Source of the DNA: an uncultured Alphaproteobacteria bacterium
GTDB taxonomy: Bacteria; Pseudomonadota; Alphaproteobacteria; Caulobacterales; Hyphomonadaceae
Assembly: GCA_903842595.1 (NCBI GenBank)
Contig: CAIMMO010000191.1
Location: 1-58,570 of the forward strand
Direction: 5' to 3'
DNA length: 58,570 nt
A program made the position numbers and the translations under genes. Below the pieces are notes generated by a model that saw only the letters and a list, made by a program, of their open reading frames with translations, was not told where the DNA came from and did no database searches. This document shows positions 21,692-31,523 of this stretch, piece after piece (position 1 is the first letter of the stretch; every line of letters starts with the position of its first letter).

Positions 21692-22985
21692 CGTCCTCAA
21701 GATCGAGATACCGGCGAAGCTTCACCCCGTGTTTGTGGGCGACGCAGACTTCCGTGGCGCATACGGCGGCCGTGGGTCGGGCAAGACCCGCTCGTTCGCC
21801 AAGATGGTCGCAATCAAGGCTGCGATGTGGGCGGAGGATGGACGCGAAGGCACGATCCTCTGCGGCCGTCAGTACATGAACTCGCTGCAGGAATCGTCGA
21901 TGGAGGAGATCAAGTCCACCATCCGCGAGGAGCCGTGGCTGCTTGAGCGCTACGACCTCGGCGAGGGCTACATCCGCACGAAGGATCGCCGCATCACCTT
22001 CGTCTTCAAGGGCCTCGACAAGAACCTCGACAGCATCAAGGGCATCGCCCGCATCCTGCTCTGCTGGGTGGACGAAGCCGAGAACGTCACCGACCTTGCA
22101 TGGGCCAAGCTCATCCCGACCGTTCGCGAAGAGGATTGCGAGATCTGGGTGTGCTGGAACCCCGAACTTGAGGACAGCCCGACCGACAAGCGCTTCCGCA
22201 AGGAGGCGACGTCTCGCATGAAGATCGTCGAGATGAACTGGCGCGACAATCCGTGGTTCCCGGCGAAGCTGGAGCGCGACCGTCTCGACGATCAGGAGAA
22301 GCGCCCGAACAGCTACGACTGGATCTGGGAAGGCGCTTACGTGGTGGCGCACGACGGAGCGTACTACGCGAAGGATCTCGCCAAGGCGAAGCGCGACAAG
22401 CGCATCTGCAAGGTCGCAGCCGACCCGCTGATGTCGATCAAGAGCTACCACGACATTGGCGGCACCGGCCGCACGTCGGACGCCTACTCCATTGTCATCG
22501 TGCAGTTCATCGACAAGGAGATCCGCATTCTGGATCACTACTCATCGCAGGGCCAGTCGCTCGGCTACCATGTCGGGTGGATGCGCGAATCCGGGTGGGG
22601 CAACGCCGAGATCGTGCTGCCGCATGACGGCGTCGACCCCGATCTCCTGATCGGCAAGACCTACGCGCAGCACTGGAAGGACGCGGGCTTTGCCAACGTC
22701 CGCGTGATTCCGAACATGGGCCCCGGCGCCGCCAAGCAGCGGGTCGAGGCCGTGTGGCGTCTCTTCAACCGCTTCTGGTTCGACGAAGAGAAGACGGCCG
22801 CCCTGCGCAAGTCGATGGGCTGGTATCACGAGAAGGTCCACGACAAGACCCGTGCGCGCATGGGCCCGTCTCACGACTGGTCTTCGCACGACAACGACGC
22901 GTTCGGCATGATGGCCATCGACTACAAAGAGCCCATCGCCATCAGCGCGCTCAAGATCAAGATGCCAGCGCAGGGGAACGCATGA
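21684..22985 (+). CDS. terL: Terminase large subunit
   Basis: The 433-aa protein has the packaging ATPase P-loop GGRGSGKT (near residues 29-36), a Walker B region (LLCWVDEAENV) and a C-terminal RNase H-like nuclease with the first catalytic Asp in YHDIGGTGRT (about D257) and a late HDNDAFGMM. It matches the Terminase_3/6 type. It cuts concatemers and drives DNA into the prohead. Confidence 0.95.
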   Translation: MSDVLKIEIPAKLHPVFVGDADFRGAYGGRGSGKTRSFAKMVAIKAAMWAEDGREGTILCGRQYMNSLQESSMEEIKSTIREEPWLLERYDLGEGYIRTKDRRITFVFKGLDKNLDSIKGIARILLCWVDEAENVTDLAWAKLIPTVREEDCEIWVCWNPELEDSPTDKRFRKEATSRMKIVEMNWRDNPWFPAKLERDRLDDQEKRPNSYDWIWEGAYVVAHDGAYYAKDLAKAKRDKRICKVAADPLMSIKSYHDIGGTGRTSDAYSIVIVQFIDKEIRILDHYSSQGQSLGYHVGWMRESGWGNAEIVLPHDGVDPDLLIGKTYAQHWKDAGFANVRVIPNMGPGAAKQRVEAVWRLFNRFWFDEEKTAALRKSMGWYHEKVHDKTRARMGPSHDWSSHDNDAFGMMAIDYKEPIAISALKIKMPAQGNA

Positions 22986-23071
22986 GCATCGCCCGACAAG
23001 CTGTAGGAGCCTTCTGCCTCACCATGGCCCCACTCACCCTCATAATCGCTGCGGTGCTCGCAAATGCTTGA
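22982..23071 (+). CDS. Single-pass membrane peptide between terL and portal, 29 aa
   Basis: ATG 22982 overlaps the terminase stop (ATGA), and the stop TGA at 23069 overlaps the portal gene's start at 23064 by 8 bases. The 29-residue product is one hydrophobic helix (AVGAFCLTMAPLTLIIAAVL). The overlaps at both ends and the membrane-spanning content suggest a real gene. Function is unknown. Confidence 0.5.
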   Translation: MSIARQAVGAFCLTMAPLTLIIAAVLANA

Positions 23072-25634
23072 GGGTCAGCGCCAGGCTGAGTTCGACCTCG
23101 ACAAGTACGAGGACGAAGTCGAAGAAGCCACGAAGGGCGGCAAGCCAAAGAAGATCAAGGACAAGAAGCTGTTGCAGATCCTCGCTGCGCAGAAAGGTCG
23201 GTCCATTGGCTTCGACAACGACAAGGAACTGAATAGCGAGCGCACCGACGCGCTCGACTATTACAAGGGCAAGCACGAAGGCGCGGTCGCACGCGATCTG
23301 CCGACTGCGGACAACCGCTCCAAGGTCGTCGACACGACTGTCGCAAACGGCGTCGAGATGGCCTTGCCGGACATCATCGAGGTCTTCACCAGCGGCGATG
23401 ACCGCCTGACGTTCAAGCCGTTCGGGCTCGAGGATGTCGAGCAGGCGCGGCAGGAAACCGACTACGTCAGGCACATCATCTTCAGCCAGAACCGCGGCTG
23501 GATGCTGCTCTACACGGCGTTCAAGGACGCCCTCATCTCCAAGACCGGCGTCTTCCATTTCTATTGGGAGAACGACGCTGAGTACGAGGAGTACACCACC
23601 GAGGCGAGCGAGCCCCAGATCGAGGAGATCGAGGCGGCCGGCAACGAGGTCGTGGAGGTCGAGCCCACCAACGTCGTCAACATGAACGGCTTCCCGGTCT
23701 TTCAGGTGACGTTCCGCAAGAAGTGCTCCGACGGCCATGTCGCCATCCGCAACGTGCCCCCGGAAGACTTCACCGTCCACGCCAACACGAGCATCCTCTC
23801 CGAAACCGAGTATTGCGCGATGCGGACGCGCACCTCACGACAGTCGTTGCTGGATGAAGGGTACGAACGCTCCAAGGTCATGAAGCTGGAAGCCAGCGAG
23901 ATCGACGAGGACGAGCGCCAGTCACGCGACACCGCCGAAGAGAACACTGACGAGCAGGACTCCGGCTACGAGATGCTGGAGATGGTCGACATCGTCACCC
24001 ACTACATCCGCCTCGACATTGAAGGCTCCGGCAATCTGCAGATCTGGCGCATCGTCACCGGGAACGACGAAGAGATCGAACTCGGCCGCGAAAAGCGGTC
24101 GATGATCGAGTTCGCAGCGCTTGTGCCGTTCCCGATGCCGCACCGCTTCTACGGCCAGTCCCTCGCCGACAAGCTCATCCAGACGCAGAAGTGGAAGACG
24201 TCTGTCACGCGGCAGGTGAACGACCACCTCTACTTCGCCAACAACCAGCGGCAGGAGATCAAGAAGTCGGGCATCATCCCCGGCATCACGGTCGAGCAGC
24301 TGACGGACAACGCGCCTGGCCAACCTGTCGTCACCGAGGACGGCCAGTCCCTGCGGCCGATCCAGAACGGCACGCTCGGCATCGACGCGCTCGGGCTGCT
24401 TGAGTACATCAGCAGCGACGCCGAACTCCGCTCGGGCGTGATGCGCTACGGCTCGGGCATGAACCCCGACAGCCTGCACGAGACGAAGGGCGGATCTGAC
24501 AACCAGCTGAACGCCGCACAGAAGCGCGCCAAGTTGATGGCTCGCCTGTTCGCCGAGACTGGCATGCGCGACCTCTACCTCGGCGTGCATGACACAGCGC
24601 GCCAGAACGCGACCATGGAAGACACGGTCAAGCTGCGCGGGACATGGGTGCCTGTGTCGGCTGGCTCGTGGACGCGCCGCAAGGACATGGAAGTCGACGT
24701 CGGCACGGGCTCCAGCGGCACGGAAGAAGATCTCCTCCGCCAGCGCGAGTGGCGCGGTGCTCTGGCGCAGCTTGTCGAAGCGCAGGGCGGCATCGAGGCG
24801 AAGGATCCCATCGTCTCCAAGCAGAACCTCTACAACGCAGCCCTCTCTCTCGCGGACAAACTCCGCATCAAGGACGCGACGCTGCAGCTGACCGACCCCG
24901 CCAAGGCGGCAGAGATCAAGGCCCTCACGGGGCCGCAGGAAGAGGGTCCGTCAGAGGCCGACATGCTGCTCATGGCCGAGCAGCAGAAGGAACAGATCAA
25001 GGTTCAGGGCCAGATCGAGATCGAGAAGTTCAAGGCCGGCGTCGAACAGCAGAAGCTCAGCCTTGAGCTAGAGAAGTTCAAGATGAAGCTGGCGGCCGAC
25101 GAAGCCGCCGCCCAGCGCGCCCATGAACTTGCGATGGCGAAGATCACGCAGGACGCAACCATCGCGCAGCAGAAGCTGTCGATGGACCTGATGATCCACC
25201 GCGAGAAAGAGGCCCGCGAGAACAAGAAGATCGACACCGAGTCGCAGTACGTGCTCATCGAGCAGGAAAAGGCGGCGCGCGAACAGCGCAGCGAAGAGAT
25301 GCGGGCGGAGCTGTCGGCTCGTGAGACTGCCGCTCGCGAGCGCAACGACGCCCTCAAGATCGAGGCAGACGAGCGCCAAATGCAGCGCGAAGAAGCCATG
25401 GACATGCGGAAGATCGCTTTGGAGGACCGCAAGATCCAACTTGAGGAGCGCCGGCTTGAGGTCGAGGCTTCAATGCCCGCCGAAACCGAGAAGCCAGAGA
25501 AGTCGGACAACAGCAGCGCCGCACTCGGCGCCGGGTTCCAGGCTATCGCCGAGTCGCAGAAGGCGCTCGCCGAGGCTTTGACACGTCCGAAGACGGCGAC
25601 ACGGTCTGACGGCTCGAAAATCACAATTGAATAG
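23064..25634 (+). CDS. Portal protein
   Basis: The 856-aa protein resembles P22/SU10-type portals: an N-terminal charged region, a core with YVRHIIFSQNRGWMLLYTAF and VPPEDFTVHANTSILSE motifs, a helical wing region, and a very long C-terminal coiled coil (about residues 630-805) that may form the barrel extending into the capsid. It forms the dodecameric channel for DNA. The long barrel fits podoviruses that eject proteins. Confidence 0.9.
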   Translation: MLEGQRQAEFDLDKYEDEVEEATKGGKPKKIKDKKLLQILAAQKGRSIGFDNDKELNSERTDALDYYKGKHEGAVARDLPTADNRSKVVDTTVANGVEMALPDIIEVFTSGDDRLTFKPFGLEDVEQARQETDYVRHIIFSQNRGWMLLYTAFKDALISKTGVFHFYWENDAEYEEYTTEASEPQIEEIEAAGNEVVEVEPTNVVNMNGFPVFQVTFRKKCSDGHVAIRNVPPEDFTVHANTSILSETEYCAMRTRTSRQSLLDEGYERSKVMKLEASEIDEDERQSRDTAEENTDEQDSGYEMLEMVDIVTHYIRLDIEGSGNLQIWRIVTGNDEEIELGREKRSMIEFAALVPFPMPHRFYGQSLADKLIQTQKWKTSVTRQVNDHLYFANNQRQEIKKSGIIPGITVEQLTDNAPGQPVVTEDGQSLRPIQNGTLGIDALGLLEYISSDAELRSGVMRYGSGMNPDSLHETKGGSDNQLNAAQKRAKLMARLFAETGMRDLYLGVHDTARQNATMEDTVKLRGTWVPVSAGSWTRRKDMEVDVGTGSSGTEEDLLRQREWRGALAQLVEAQGGIEAKDPIVSKQNLYNAALSLADKLRIKDATLQLTDPAKAAEIKALTGPQEEGPSEADMLLMAEQQKEQIKVQGQIEIEKFKAGVEQQKLSLELEKFKMKLAADEAAAQRAHELAMAKITQDATIAQQKLSMDLMIHREKEARENKKIDTESQYVLIEQEKAAREQRSEEMRAELSARETAARERNDALKIEADERQMQREEAMDMRKIALEDRKIQLEERRLEVEASMPAETEKPEKSDNSSAALGAGFQAIAESQKALAEALTRPKTATRSDGSKITIE

Positions 25635-25643
25635 GGATATCTG

Positions 25644-26084
25644 ATGTCCAAGGGCAATACGTTCGAAAACGAGCTGCTGCTGTTGATCTTCAACAACACG
25701 GCTATTGCGCTGATCGGTGACGCCTCTGGCTTGCAGCCGTCCGCTACGGCTGGCTCGCTCTATGTGTCGCTGCATACGGGCGATCCTGGCGAGGCTGGGA
25801 CGCAGACGACGAGCGAATGCGCTTACACGAGCTATGCGCGCGTTGCGGTGGCACGGACGGCAGGTGGCTGGACGGTGACGGGCAATGCGGTAACGAATGC
25901 CGCGCTGATCCAGTTTCCGCAGTGTACGGGCTCGTCTGAGACGGCGACACACTTCGGGATTGGCACGGCGTCGAGCGGTGCGGGCAAGATCCTCTACCGT
26001 GGCGCGCTGTCGGCTTCGCTGTTGATCAGCTCGGGCATCCAGCCGCAGTTCGGCGCGGGCGATCTCGACGGCACTGAGGACTGA
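25644..26084 (+). CDS. Phage structural protein, tail-fibre-associated type, 146 aa
   Basis: Contains the widespread LYVSLHTGDPGEAGTQ pattern with a following YARVAV strand and a FGIGTASSGAGKILYRGAL end. This family is annotated in many phages as a tail fibre or minor structural protein. It is beta-rich and likely sits on the virion surface. Confidence 0.7.
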   Translation: MSKGNTFENELLLLIFNNTAIALIGDASGLQPSATAGSLYVSLHTGDPGEAGTQTTSECAYTSYARVAVARTAGGWTVTGNAVTNAALIQFPQCTGSSETATHFGIGTASSGAGKILYRGALSASLLISSGIQPQFGAGDLDGTED

Positions 26085-26086
26085 GC

Positions 26087-26980
26087 GTGGCGGGCTTTCG
26101 CAACCTTCGCGCGTGGGCGGACGCGGAAAACCTTGGGCAGTACAGCGTCACCGGATTCCGCAAGGCTGTTCCCAACTCAGTCACGACCACTTCTGCGTGG
26201 CTCGATTACAGCTATTGTCCGGGTTCGCCAGCGGCGAACTTCTACGCATCGTCTCCGCTTGAAGCTGCTGTTGTCTCCGCGTCGCGTGGCATCTATGTCC
26301 CCAGCGTGTCGCCAGCAACGCAATGGCTGCGCAATCTGAAGCTGATGAGCTGGACCAACAGCACGACGAGCACGACGCACGGGCGGCAGCAAATCATTCT
26401 GGCCGACCTGCTGATGTACTATCCATTCGTGGACACAGACGCGGTAGGCGCCCAGCAGGACTTGACCACGTCGATATCGCTTCCGCGCTACGATTATGGA
26501 AGAGTCATCGCAGTCGGCCAGTCGGCGTCATCGACCGCGGGGCAGTTTAGTATCAAATATACCAATCAGAATGGTGTGGCGGGTCGGACGAGCCAGAACC
26601 ATTTCACGTTCGCGGTGTCTGCGGGCGGGCAGGTGGTGGCGGCAAGCACGGGCAGTTCAGCCAGCTATCTGCCGTATCTGAACCTCCAGGCTGGTGACTA
26701 CGGGGTCAGGTCAATCGAGAGTGTGACGTTCACGGCTGGCGGCGGCGGGCTGATGGCGCTGGTCATCGTGCAGCCCATCCTTGAGTGCCACATCACGCAG
26801 GAATGCCGAAGGTCAGCAACGCCTGAAAGCTTCGGAGCGTGCGATGAGTTCGCCTCAATCATTCATCACAGGCCACGCCAGATCAAGGACGGCGCTGTGC
26901 TGAACCTTTTCGCAGCCGGTCACGCTGGCTCATTAGCCGGCTCGTTTCTGGCTGGCGTTCTCGAAACAACGTGGAGCTAA
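26087..26980 (+). CDS. Probable virion protein, 297 aa
   Basis: A GTG start follows the upstream gene by two bases. The protein is Ser/Thr/Ala-rich and beta-like, with several aromatic residues, and contains a Cys cluster near its end (ECHITQECRR). No family is recognised; location suggests a head or fibre component. Confidence 0.65.
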   Translation: MAGFRNLRAWADAENLGQYSVTGFRKAVPNSVTTTSAWLDYSYCPGSPAANFYASSPLEAAVVSASRGIYVPSVSPATQWLRNLKLMSWTNSTTSTTHGRQQIILADLLMYYPFVDTDAVGAQQDLTTSISLPRYDYGRVIAVGQSASSTAGQFSIKYTNQNGVAGRTSQNHFTFAVSAGGQVVAASTGSSASYLPYLNLQAGDYGVRSIESVTFTAGGGGLMALVIVQPILECHITQECRRSATPESFGACDEFASIIHHRPRQIKDGAVLNLFAAGHAGSLAGSFLAGVLETTWS

Positions 26981-26983
26981 GGC

Positions 26984-27880
26984 ATGGGCTGGTACTCACA
27001 GGACGATTTGATTAACCAGATCACCACGAACGGCAAATACGGTGCCGCCTTCTCCAACAAGACACTTGCGTCCGCGGGTACTGCGGGACACTGGACGCTG
27101 CTTGCAGGCCATGCCGGTTTTCCTGCGGCCGCCACGTTCACCGGGGCCGACCTGACCTACGTTCCGACCGACGACACATGGTCGGAAGGCACGCTTTATC
27201 ACGGCGGCGACGTCTCGACGGCGACCAAGCATTTCCTGACGGCGGGTGCTTCGGTTGTCGCGGCTGCGGGTGCGCCCTGGTATCTGATGGCGATTGACCT
27301 CGTGGGCTTTGTGCCCCTGTCTGGCGCGAACGTCTCAAGCACGGGCACCAAGACCGTGACCATGACGGCCATCGGATCGGGCGGCGGTACAGGCAACCGT
27401 TACCCCAACGGGGCCGGGCTTGAAATGTTCGTGGCGGCTGACACGGCGCTGGGCGCCAACGCGCCTACCTGCATCGTGAACTATCTCGACACGGGCGGCG
27501 GTGCGGGTGCGACAACGACATTCACGTCAACGGCCTCGCTTGGCGTAGGTCAACTGCTCAACTCTGGGACTGCGGCCAACAAGTATAACCCATTCCTGCC
27601 GAAAGCTGCGGGTGACACGGGCATCAGCGATATCGTCTCGCTGGTCTGGGCAGGTACGGCGCACGCATCGGGTACGGTCATCATCGGTCTGTGCAAGCCG
27701 CTGTGGACAATCCCGGTCCCGGCCACGGGCCTCTATACGAAGATGGACTTCGTGAACGCCTTCCCCTCGCTGCCGCGCATCAGGGACGGGGCTAACATTC
27801 AGTTCCTGCTGTTCCAGAGCGGCGCCACGACCTCTGCCGGTTCTATCATGGTAGATTTTGATTGGGGCTATGGCGGCTAA
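26984..27880 (+). CDS. Probable virion protein, 298 aa
   Basis: A Gly/Thr/Ala-rich beta protein with an SGTAANKYNPFLPKAAGDTG segment and a GSIMVDFDWGYGG end. It is close in size and position to the preceding gene and may be a partner in the same surface structure. No family is recognised. Confidence 0.65.
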   Translation: MGWYSQDDLINQITTNGKYGAAFSNKTLASAGTAGHWTLLAGHAGFPAAATFTGADLTYVPTDDTWSEGTLYHGGDVSTATKHFLTAGASVVAAAGAPWYLMAIDLVGFVPLSGANVSSTGTKTVTMTAIGSGGGTGNRYPNGAGLEMFVAADTALGANAPTCIVNYLDTGGGAGATTTFTSTASLGVGQLLNSGTAANKYNPFLPKAAGDTGISDIVSLVWAGTAHASGTVIIGLCKPLWTIPVPATGLYTKMDFVNAFPSLPRIRDGANIQFLLFQSGATTSAGSIMVDFDWGYGG

Positions 27881-28032
27881 TGCACAAATCTCTGCTCGAC
27901 ATCGTTGGCGATTTCGCGAGCTGGCGGGGCAACCTGTTCACCTTGGCCGCGCTTCTCATTGCGCAGCATACGGAACTGGTCAAACAGCGCCTGATTGATG
28001 CGGGGTTCCAAGAAGCAGCGGATTCGCTCTGA
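27880..28032 (+). CDS. Small protein, 50 aa
   Basis: ATG 27880 overlaps the previous stop (TAATG), and its TGA overlaps the next ATG (TGATG). The product has a hydrophobic middle (GNLFTLAALLIAQHTELV) and an acidic C-terminal part. Function is unknown. Confidence 0.55.
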   Translation: MHKSLLDIVGDFASWRGNLFTLAALLIAQHTELVKQRLIDAGFQEAADSL

Positions 28033-28820
28033 TGGCACTACTCCAGAACGGATTCCGCGACGCATCTGCCGGTATCCGCTTTTTTGGGGCGACGCAGAGC
28101 AACAACGCTTATCCGCCTGCGCTGCAACAGAACAACAATCTGACAGGGCCAAAGCGGAACATCTTCACGGCGGAAGGCTATTCGGCAAAGTCGGGCATTC
28201 CATCGGGCCATCTGCATCCGACAAGCTGGATGCTGCCGATGCGCGCGGGCGGGCTGTCCAGCCATAGCGAAGCGGTTGGTGTTACGAGCTGGTCAGGCGC
28301 CATCGCTGCGGGCCGGAACATCGCAGCGACCTTTGCCGGGGCTGCGACGTTCACTGGCACGGGCCAGCTAATTGTCTCCGCCATTGGGTCGTTCGCTGGC
28401 GTTGCAGCGTTCGCAGGCAACGTCACAGCGGCGCTAAATGCGGTCGGGACATTTGCAGGTGTTGCAAGCTGGTCTGGATCGACCACGGCGATTGCGCACG
28501 CCACGGGTGCGTTTGCAGGTGTCGCATCATTCGTGGCGATCAGGTACGCGACGGGGTCCATGTCGGGCTCATTCGCTCCGGCTGTCACGCTGGAGGCGGC
28601 AGGCTTCTCCGGATACCTGCTTGATCAGGAAGACATCGAGACGGGAATGACACTGAGACAGGCGCTGCGGCTCGTTGCAGCGGCGACGGCTGGCAAGTTG
28701 AGTGGCGGGGGCACTGCGACCGAGACGATACGGAACGCAGTCGCTGACGACACTGCCCGCATTGTTGCCACCGTGGATTCATCGGGCAACCGGACGGCCA
28801 TAACCTACACGCTCGACTGA
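28032..28820 (+). CDS. Tail/virion protein with FAGVA repeats, 262 aa
   Basis: The middle contains a short repeated unit, F-A-G-(V/A)-A-(A/S)-(F/W), recurring about every 20-25 residues (residues about 95-190), predicting a beta-solenoid-like or spike segment. The C-terminal 60 residues, with ALRLVAAATAGKLSGGGTAT and DSSGNRTAITY, match the end of many phage tail proteins. It is probably part of a surface appendage. Confidence 0.75.
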   Translation: MALLQNGFRDASAGIRFFGATQSNNAYPPALQQNNNLTGPKRNIFTAEGYSAKSGIPSGHLHPTSWMLPMRAGGLSSHSEAVGVTSWSGAIAAGRNIAATFAGAATFTGTGQLIVSAIGSFAGVAAFAGNVTAALNAVGTFAGVASWSGSTTAIAHATGAFAGVASFVAIRYATGSMSGSFAPAVTLEAAGFSGYLLDQEDIETGMTLRQALRLVAAATAGKLSGGGTATETIRNAVADDTARIVATVDSSGNRTAITYTLD

Positions 28821-29239
28821 TGGCTAACTTCTTCTCCGCCAGCTTCTGGAAGGCGCGCTTCTTCAAAGCGTTCGGCGGTCAGGCCGCCGCCGATCCGGGC
28901 GCCATGTCTGGCACGTTCGCGGGCTCGTCCTCGTGGACGGGAACGCTGTTCTCGGCGGCGACGGCAGAACGCAAGACCATTGATCTCGTTTTCGTGCCTG
29001 ATCCCGCCGACAAGGCGAGAGACGGGCGCTGGATCCGGCCGATCCCGCAGGGAGATGAAGAGGCAACAGCCGACCCCGTCGGCAAGAAGAAGCGGCGCAA
29101 GGAAGCGCCGGTTGATGTCGAGCAGCCCATAGCAGCTGCAGCCATTCGCGACGCTGGTCAGGCCGCTGTCGGTGCCCAGACGCAGATAGTCGGAGACGAC
29201 GATGAAGACCTCATTCTGGCGCTGCTGCTCGCGGCCTGA
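28820..29239 (+). CDS. Hypothetical protein, 139 aa
   Basis: The N-terminal third shares SGTFAGSSSWTGT with the FAGVA repeats of the gene upstream. The rest is charged with a KKKRRKEAP basic patch and an acidic DDDEDLILALLL end. It overlaps the previous stop by one base. A small structural or assembly factor is likely. Confidence 0.65.
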   Translation: MANFFSASFWKARFFKAFGGQAAADPGAMSGTFAGSSSWTGTLFSAATAERKTIDLVFVPDPADKARDGRWIRPIPQGDEEATADPVGKKKRRKEAPVDVEQPIAAAAIRDAGQAAVGAQTQIVGDDDEDLILALLLAA

Positions 29240-29251
29240 TCGGACGCACGC

Positions 29252-29443
29252 ATGACCCCTTCAGAACAGGCGGCGGCCAAGATGCTTTTTGAGGCAATCG
29301 CTGCCTACAAGAACCGCGTGCGCGACGAAGCCATGGCGCTCAAGCCATTGCCGGAGAACGACGAACAACGCCGCGCACTCGTGATGCAATTCCAAGTCGC
29401 CGACGACGTCGGCAAAACAATCTCAACTCAAACTCTGAGGTAG
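29252..29443 (+). CDS. Hypothetical protein, 63 aa
   Basis: A small helical protein (AAAKMLFEAIAAYKNRVRDE) immediately upstream of the scaffold gene. No family is recognised. Confidence 0.65.
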   Translation: MTPSEQAAAKMLFEAIAAYKNRVRDEAMALKPLPENDEQRRALVMQFQVADDVGKTISTQTLR

Positions 29444-29447
29444 ACCT

Positions 29448-30473
29448 ATGCCCCCCATCGAATCCGACCTGTCGAGCGACGGCGCCATGGCGCTCCTCGC
29501 TGGCGTCTCGTCCGAAGCCCCCGACGCGGTGGAAGAGGGGAGCCTCATCGATAACGATGAGGAAGAGAATGATGACGATGCTGCCGGCGATGACGCCGAG
29601 GCATCAGCAGATGAAGACAACGTCGACGCGGCCTCATCCGACGCGGACGACGAAGGCGAAGTGGACTCCGAAGAAAGAGCAACCGACGACGCTGAGGCCG
29701 CTGGGGATGAAGCCGAACAGTCTGTGACTGCAATCGAGCCCCCGGCAAATCTGGATGAAACTGAGCGTGAAGCGTTCAAGAAATTGCCCAAAGATGCGCA
29801 GGAAATCCTTGCGCGTCAGAGCAAGCTCGTCAGCGCAACACTAACTCAGAAGACGCAGGCGCTCGCCGCCGACCGCAAGGAACTGCAATCGCGCATCAAC
29901 GCTCTCCGCGAGGTGAAAACCGAGAAGGAGAAACGGATCGAGAAGTGGGCTGCTGTGGATTGGGCCGACCAGGCCAACAAACTCTCTCCACAGGAGTGGA
30001 ACCGCCAGAAGGCTCTCATGGAGAAGGAGGTGGGCGAGTTTCGCGCACTTCAGTCATCCCTGAACCAGCAGGAGGAGGCAGACTATCGCCGCCACATCCA
30101 AGAGCAGGGCCCCGAACTCCAGCGCATTGCTCCCCACCTTGCAGGAAACGACGAGAAGGCTGTCTCCGCACGCCGCGAAGTCATGGCGGTAGCAATTGCT
30201 GCTGGCTACGAACAGGACGACCTGCGGAAGATGACTGCGTTCGAGATGCACTCCCTCTGGAAGGCCCAGCAATGGGACAAGTACCAGGCGGAGAAGGCCA
30301 AAAAACCCTCCATCGTCGCGAAGAAGGGCGAGAAGCAACCCGGCCGAAACATTAAGCCGACCTCTCGCGCCAATCCGCCAACCGGCGTCAAAGGCGTCGT
30401 CCAAGGCAAGTTCAAGAAGGCGCCGTCGCAGCAAAACGCGATGGCCGCACTGAACGCCATGGACGTCGACTGA
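29448..30473 (+). CDS. Capsid scaffolding-type protein, 341 aa
   Basis: Its organisation fits phage scaffolds: an acidic disordered N-terminus (residues 1-95), a central coiled coil (about 95-225, including SATLTQKTQALAADRKELQS), and a basic C-terminal tail (PSIVAKKGEKQPGRNIKP) that could dock on the capsid. It lies directly before the major capsid gene, the usual position of a scaffold. Homology is not required for this inference. Confidence 0.75.
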   Translation: MPPIESDLSSDGAMALLAGVSSEAPDAVEEGSLIDNDEEENDDDAAGDDAEASADEDNVDAASSDADDEGEVDSEERATDDAEAAGDEAEQSVTAIEPPANLDETEREAFKKLPKDAQEILARQSKLVSATLTQKTQALAADRKELQSRINALREVKTEKEKRIEKWAAVDWADQANKLSPQEWNRQKALMEKEVGEFRALQSSLNQQEEADYRRHIQEQGPELQRIAPHLAGNDEKAVSARREVMAVAIAAGYEQDDLRKMTAFEMHSLWKAQQWDKYQAEKAKKPSIVAKKGEKQPGRNIKPTSRANPPTGVKGVVQGKFKKAPSQQNAMAALNAMDVD

Positions 30474-30507
30474 CGCATTCACAGCAACAGGAAAGTGAGA
30501 ACCAGCT

Positions 30508-31476
30508 ATGGCTGCGCCTACCAACACCGCAACAACCCTTAGCCAAAAGGGTAACCGAGAGGACTTGACCGACATCCTCACGCGCGTCGCTCCCGAAGCG
30601 ACGCCGTGCTCCTCCAACATTGGTCAGGGCCAGAAGTCCGAAGCCATCTACCACGAGTACCAGACTGAAACGCTGGCCTCGCCCAACGCCGACAACGCGC
30701 AACTCGAGGGCGACGATACGTCGACCTACGAAGAGAACGTCACGGCGCGGGTAGGCAACTACAACCAGATCTTCAAGCGCGCCTTCGTCATCTCGGGCAC
30801 GCAGGAAGCAGTGAAGAAAGCCGGCCGCAAGTCGGAGATCAACCGCCACCGCGTTCTCAAGTCCATCGAGATCAAGCGCGACCTTGAGGCGGCCGTCCTC
30901 CGCAACGGCGCCAGCCGCGCACAGTCGGGCTCTGACGCCCGTCTTGTCGGCGGCATTCCGGCATGGCTGACGTCCAACGTCAGCCGCGGAGCTGGCGGCG
31001 CCAACGGCGGCTTCTCGGCCGGCGTTGTGGCTGCGGCCACCAACGGCACGCAGCGCGCCTTCACCGAGGCGCTGCTCAAGGCCGTTCTGCAGTCGATCTT
31101 CACCAACTCGGGTGAAGCGAAGAAGCGCGACGTCTACCTGTCCGCGTTTAACAAGATGGCGGCATCGGCATTCCCCGGCATCGCGGACATTCGTTCCGAG
31201 GTGAAGGGCAAGAGCCAGGCCACGATCTACGGCGCTGCGGACATGTACATGTCCGACTTCGGGATGCTCGCCTTCATCCCGCTCGCCTACGGCCTGTCGC
31301 GCGATGCACTAATCCTCGACAACGACTACCTCGGCGTCTCGACGCTGCGCGCGGTCACCGAGGAGAAACTGGCGAAGACGGGCGACAACGAGAAGCGTCA
31401 CATCATCATGGAAAAGACGCTGGAAGTCCGCAACGAGAAGGCGCTCGGCGTCGTCGCCGATCTGACCACCTCGTAA
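30508..31476 (+). CDS. Major capsid protein, SU10/DUF5309 family
   Basis: The 322-aa protein begins NTATTLSQKGNREDLTDIL and carries TARVGNYNQIFKRAFVISGT and DYLGVSTLRAVTEEKLAKTG, which identify the DUF5309 family of HK97-fold major heads found in SU10-like podoviruses. It builds the capsid shell. A ribosome site (GGAAAGTGAG) precedes the ATG and a strong terminator follows, as expected for the most abundant virion protein. Confidence 0.93.
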   Translation: MAAPTNTATTLSQKGNREDLTDILTRVAPEATPCSSNIGQGQKSEAIYHEYQTETLASPNADNAQLEGDDTSTYEENVTARVGNYNQIFKRAFVISGTQEAVKKAGRKSEINRHRVLKSIEIKRDLEAAVLRNGASRAQSGSDARLVGGIPAWLTSNVSRGAGGANGGFSAGVVAAATNGTQRAFTEALLKAVLQSIFTNSGEAKKRDVYLSAFNKMAASAFPGIADIRSEVKGKSQATIYGAADMYMSDFGMLAFIPLAYGLSRDALILDNDYLGVSTLRAVTEEKLAKTGDNEKRHIIMEKTLEVRNEKALGVVADLTTS

Positions 31477-31523
31477 GCCAACGACGTCCGAACCCTCGGA
31501 CACTCCACTACCCAAGCAACCTG

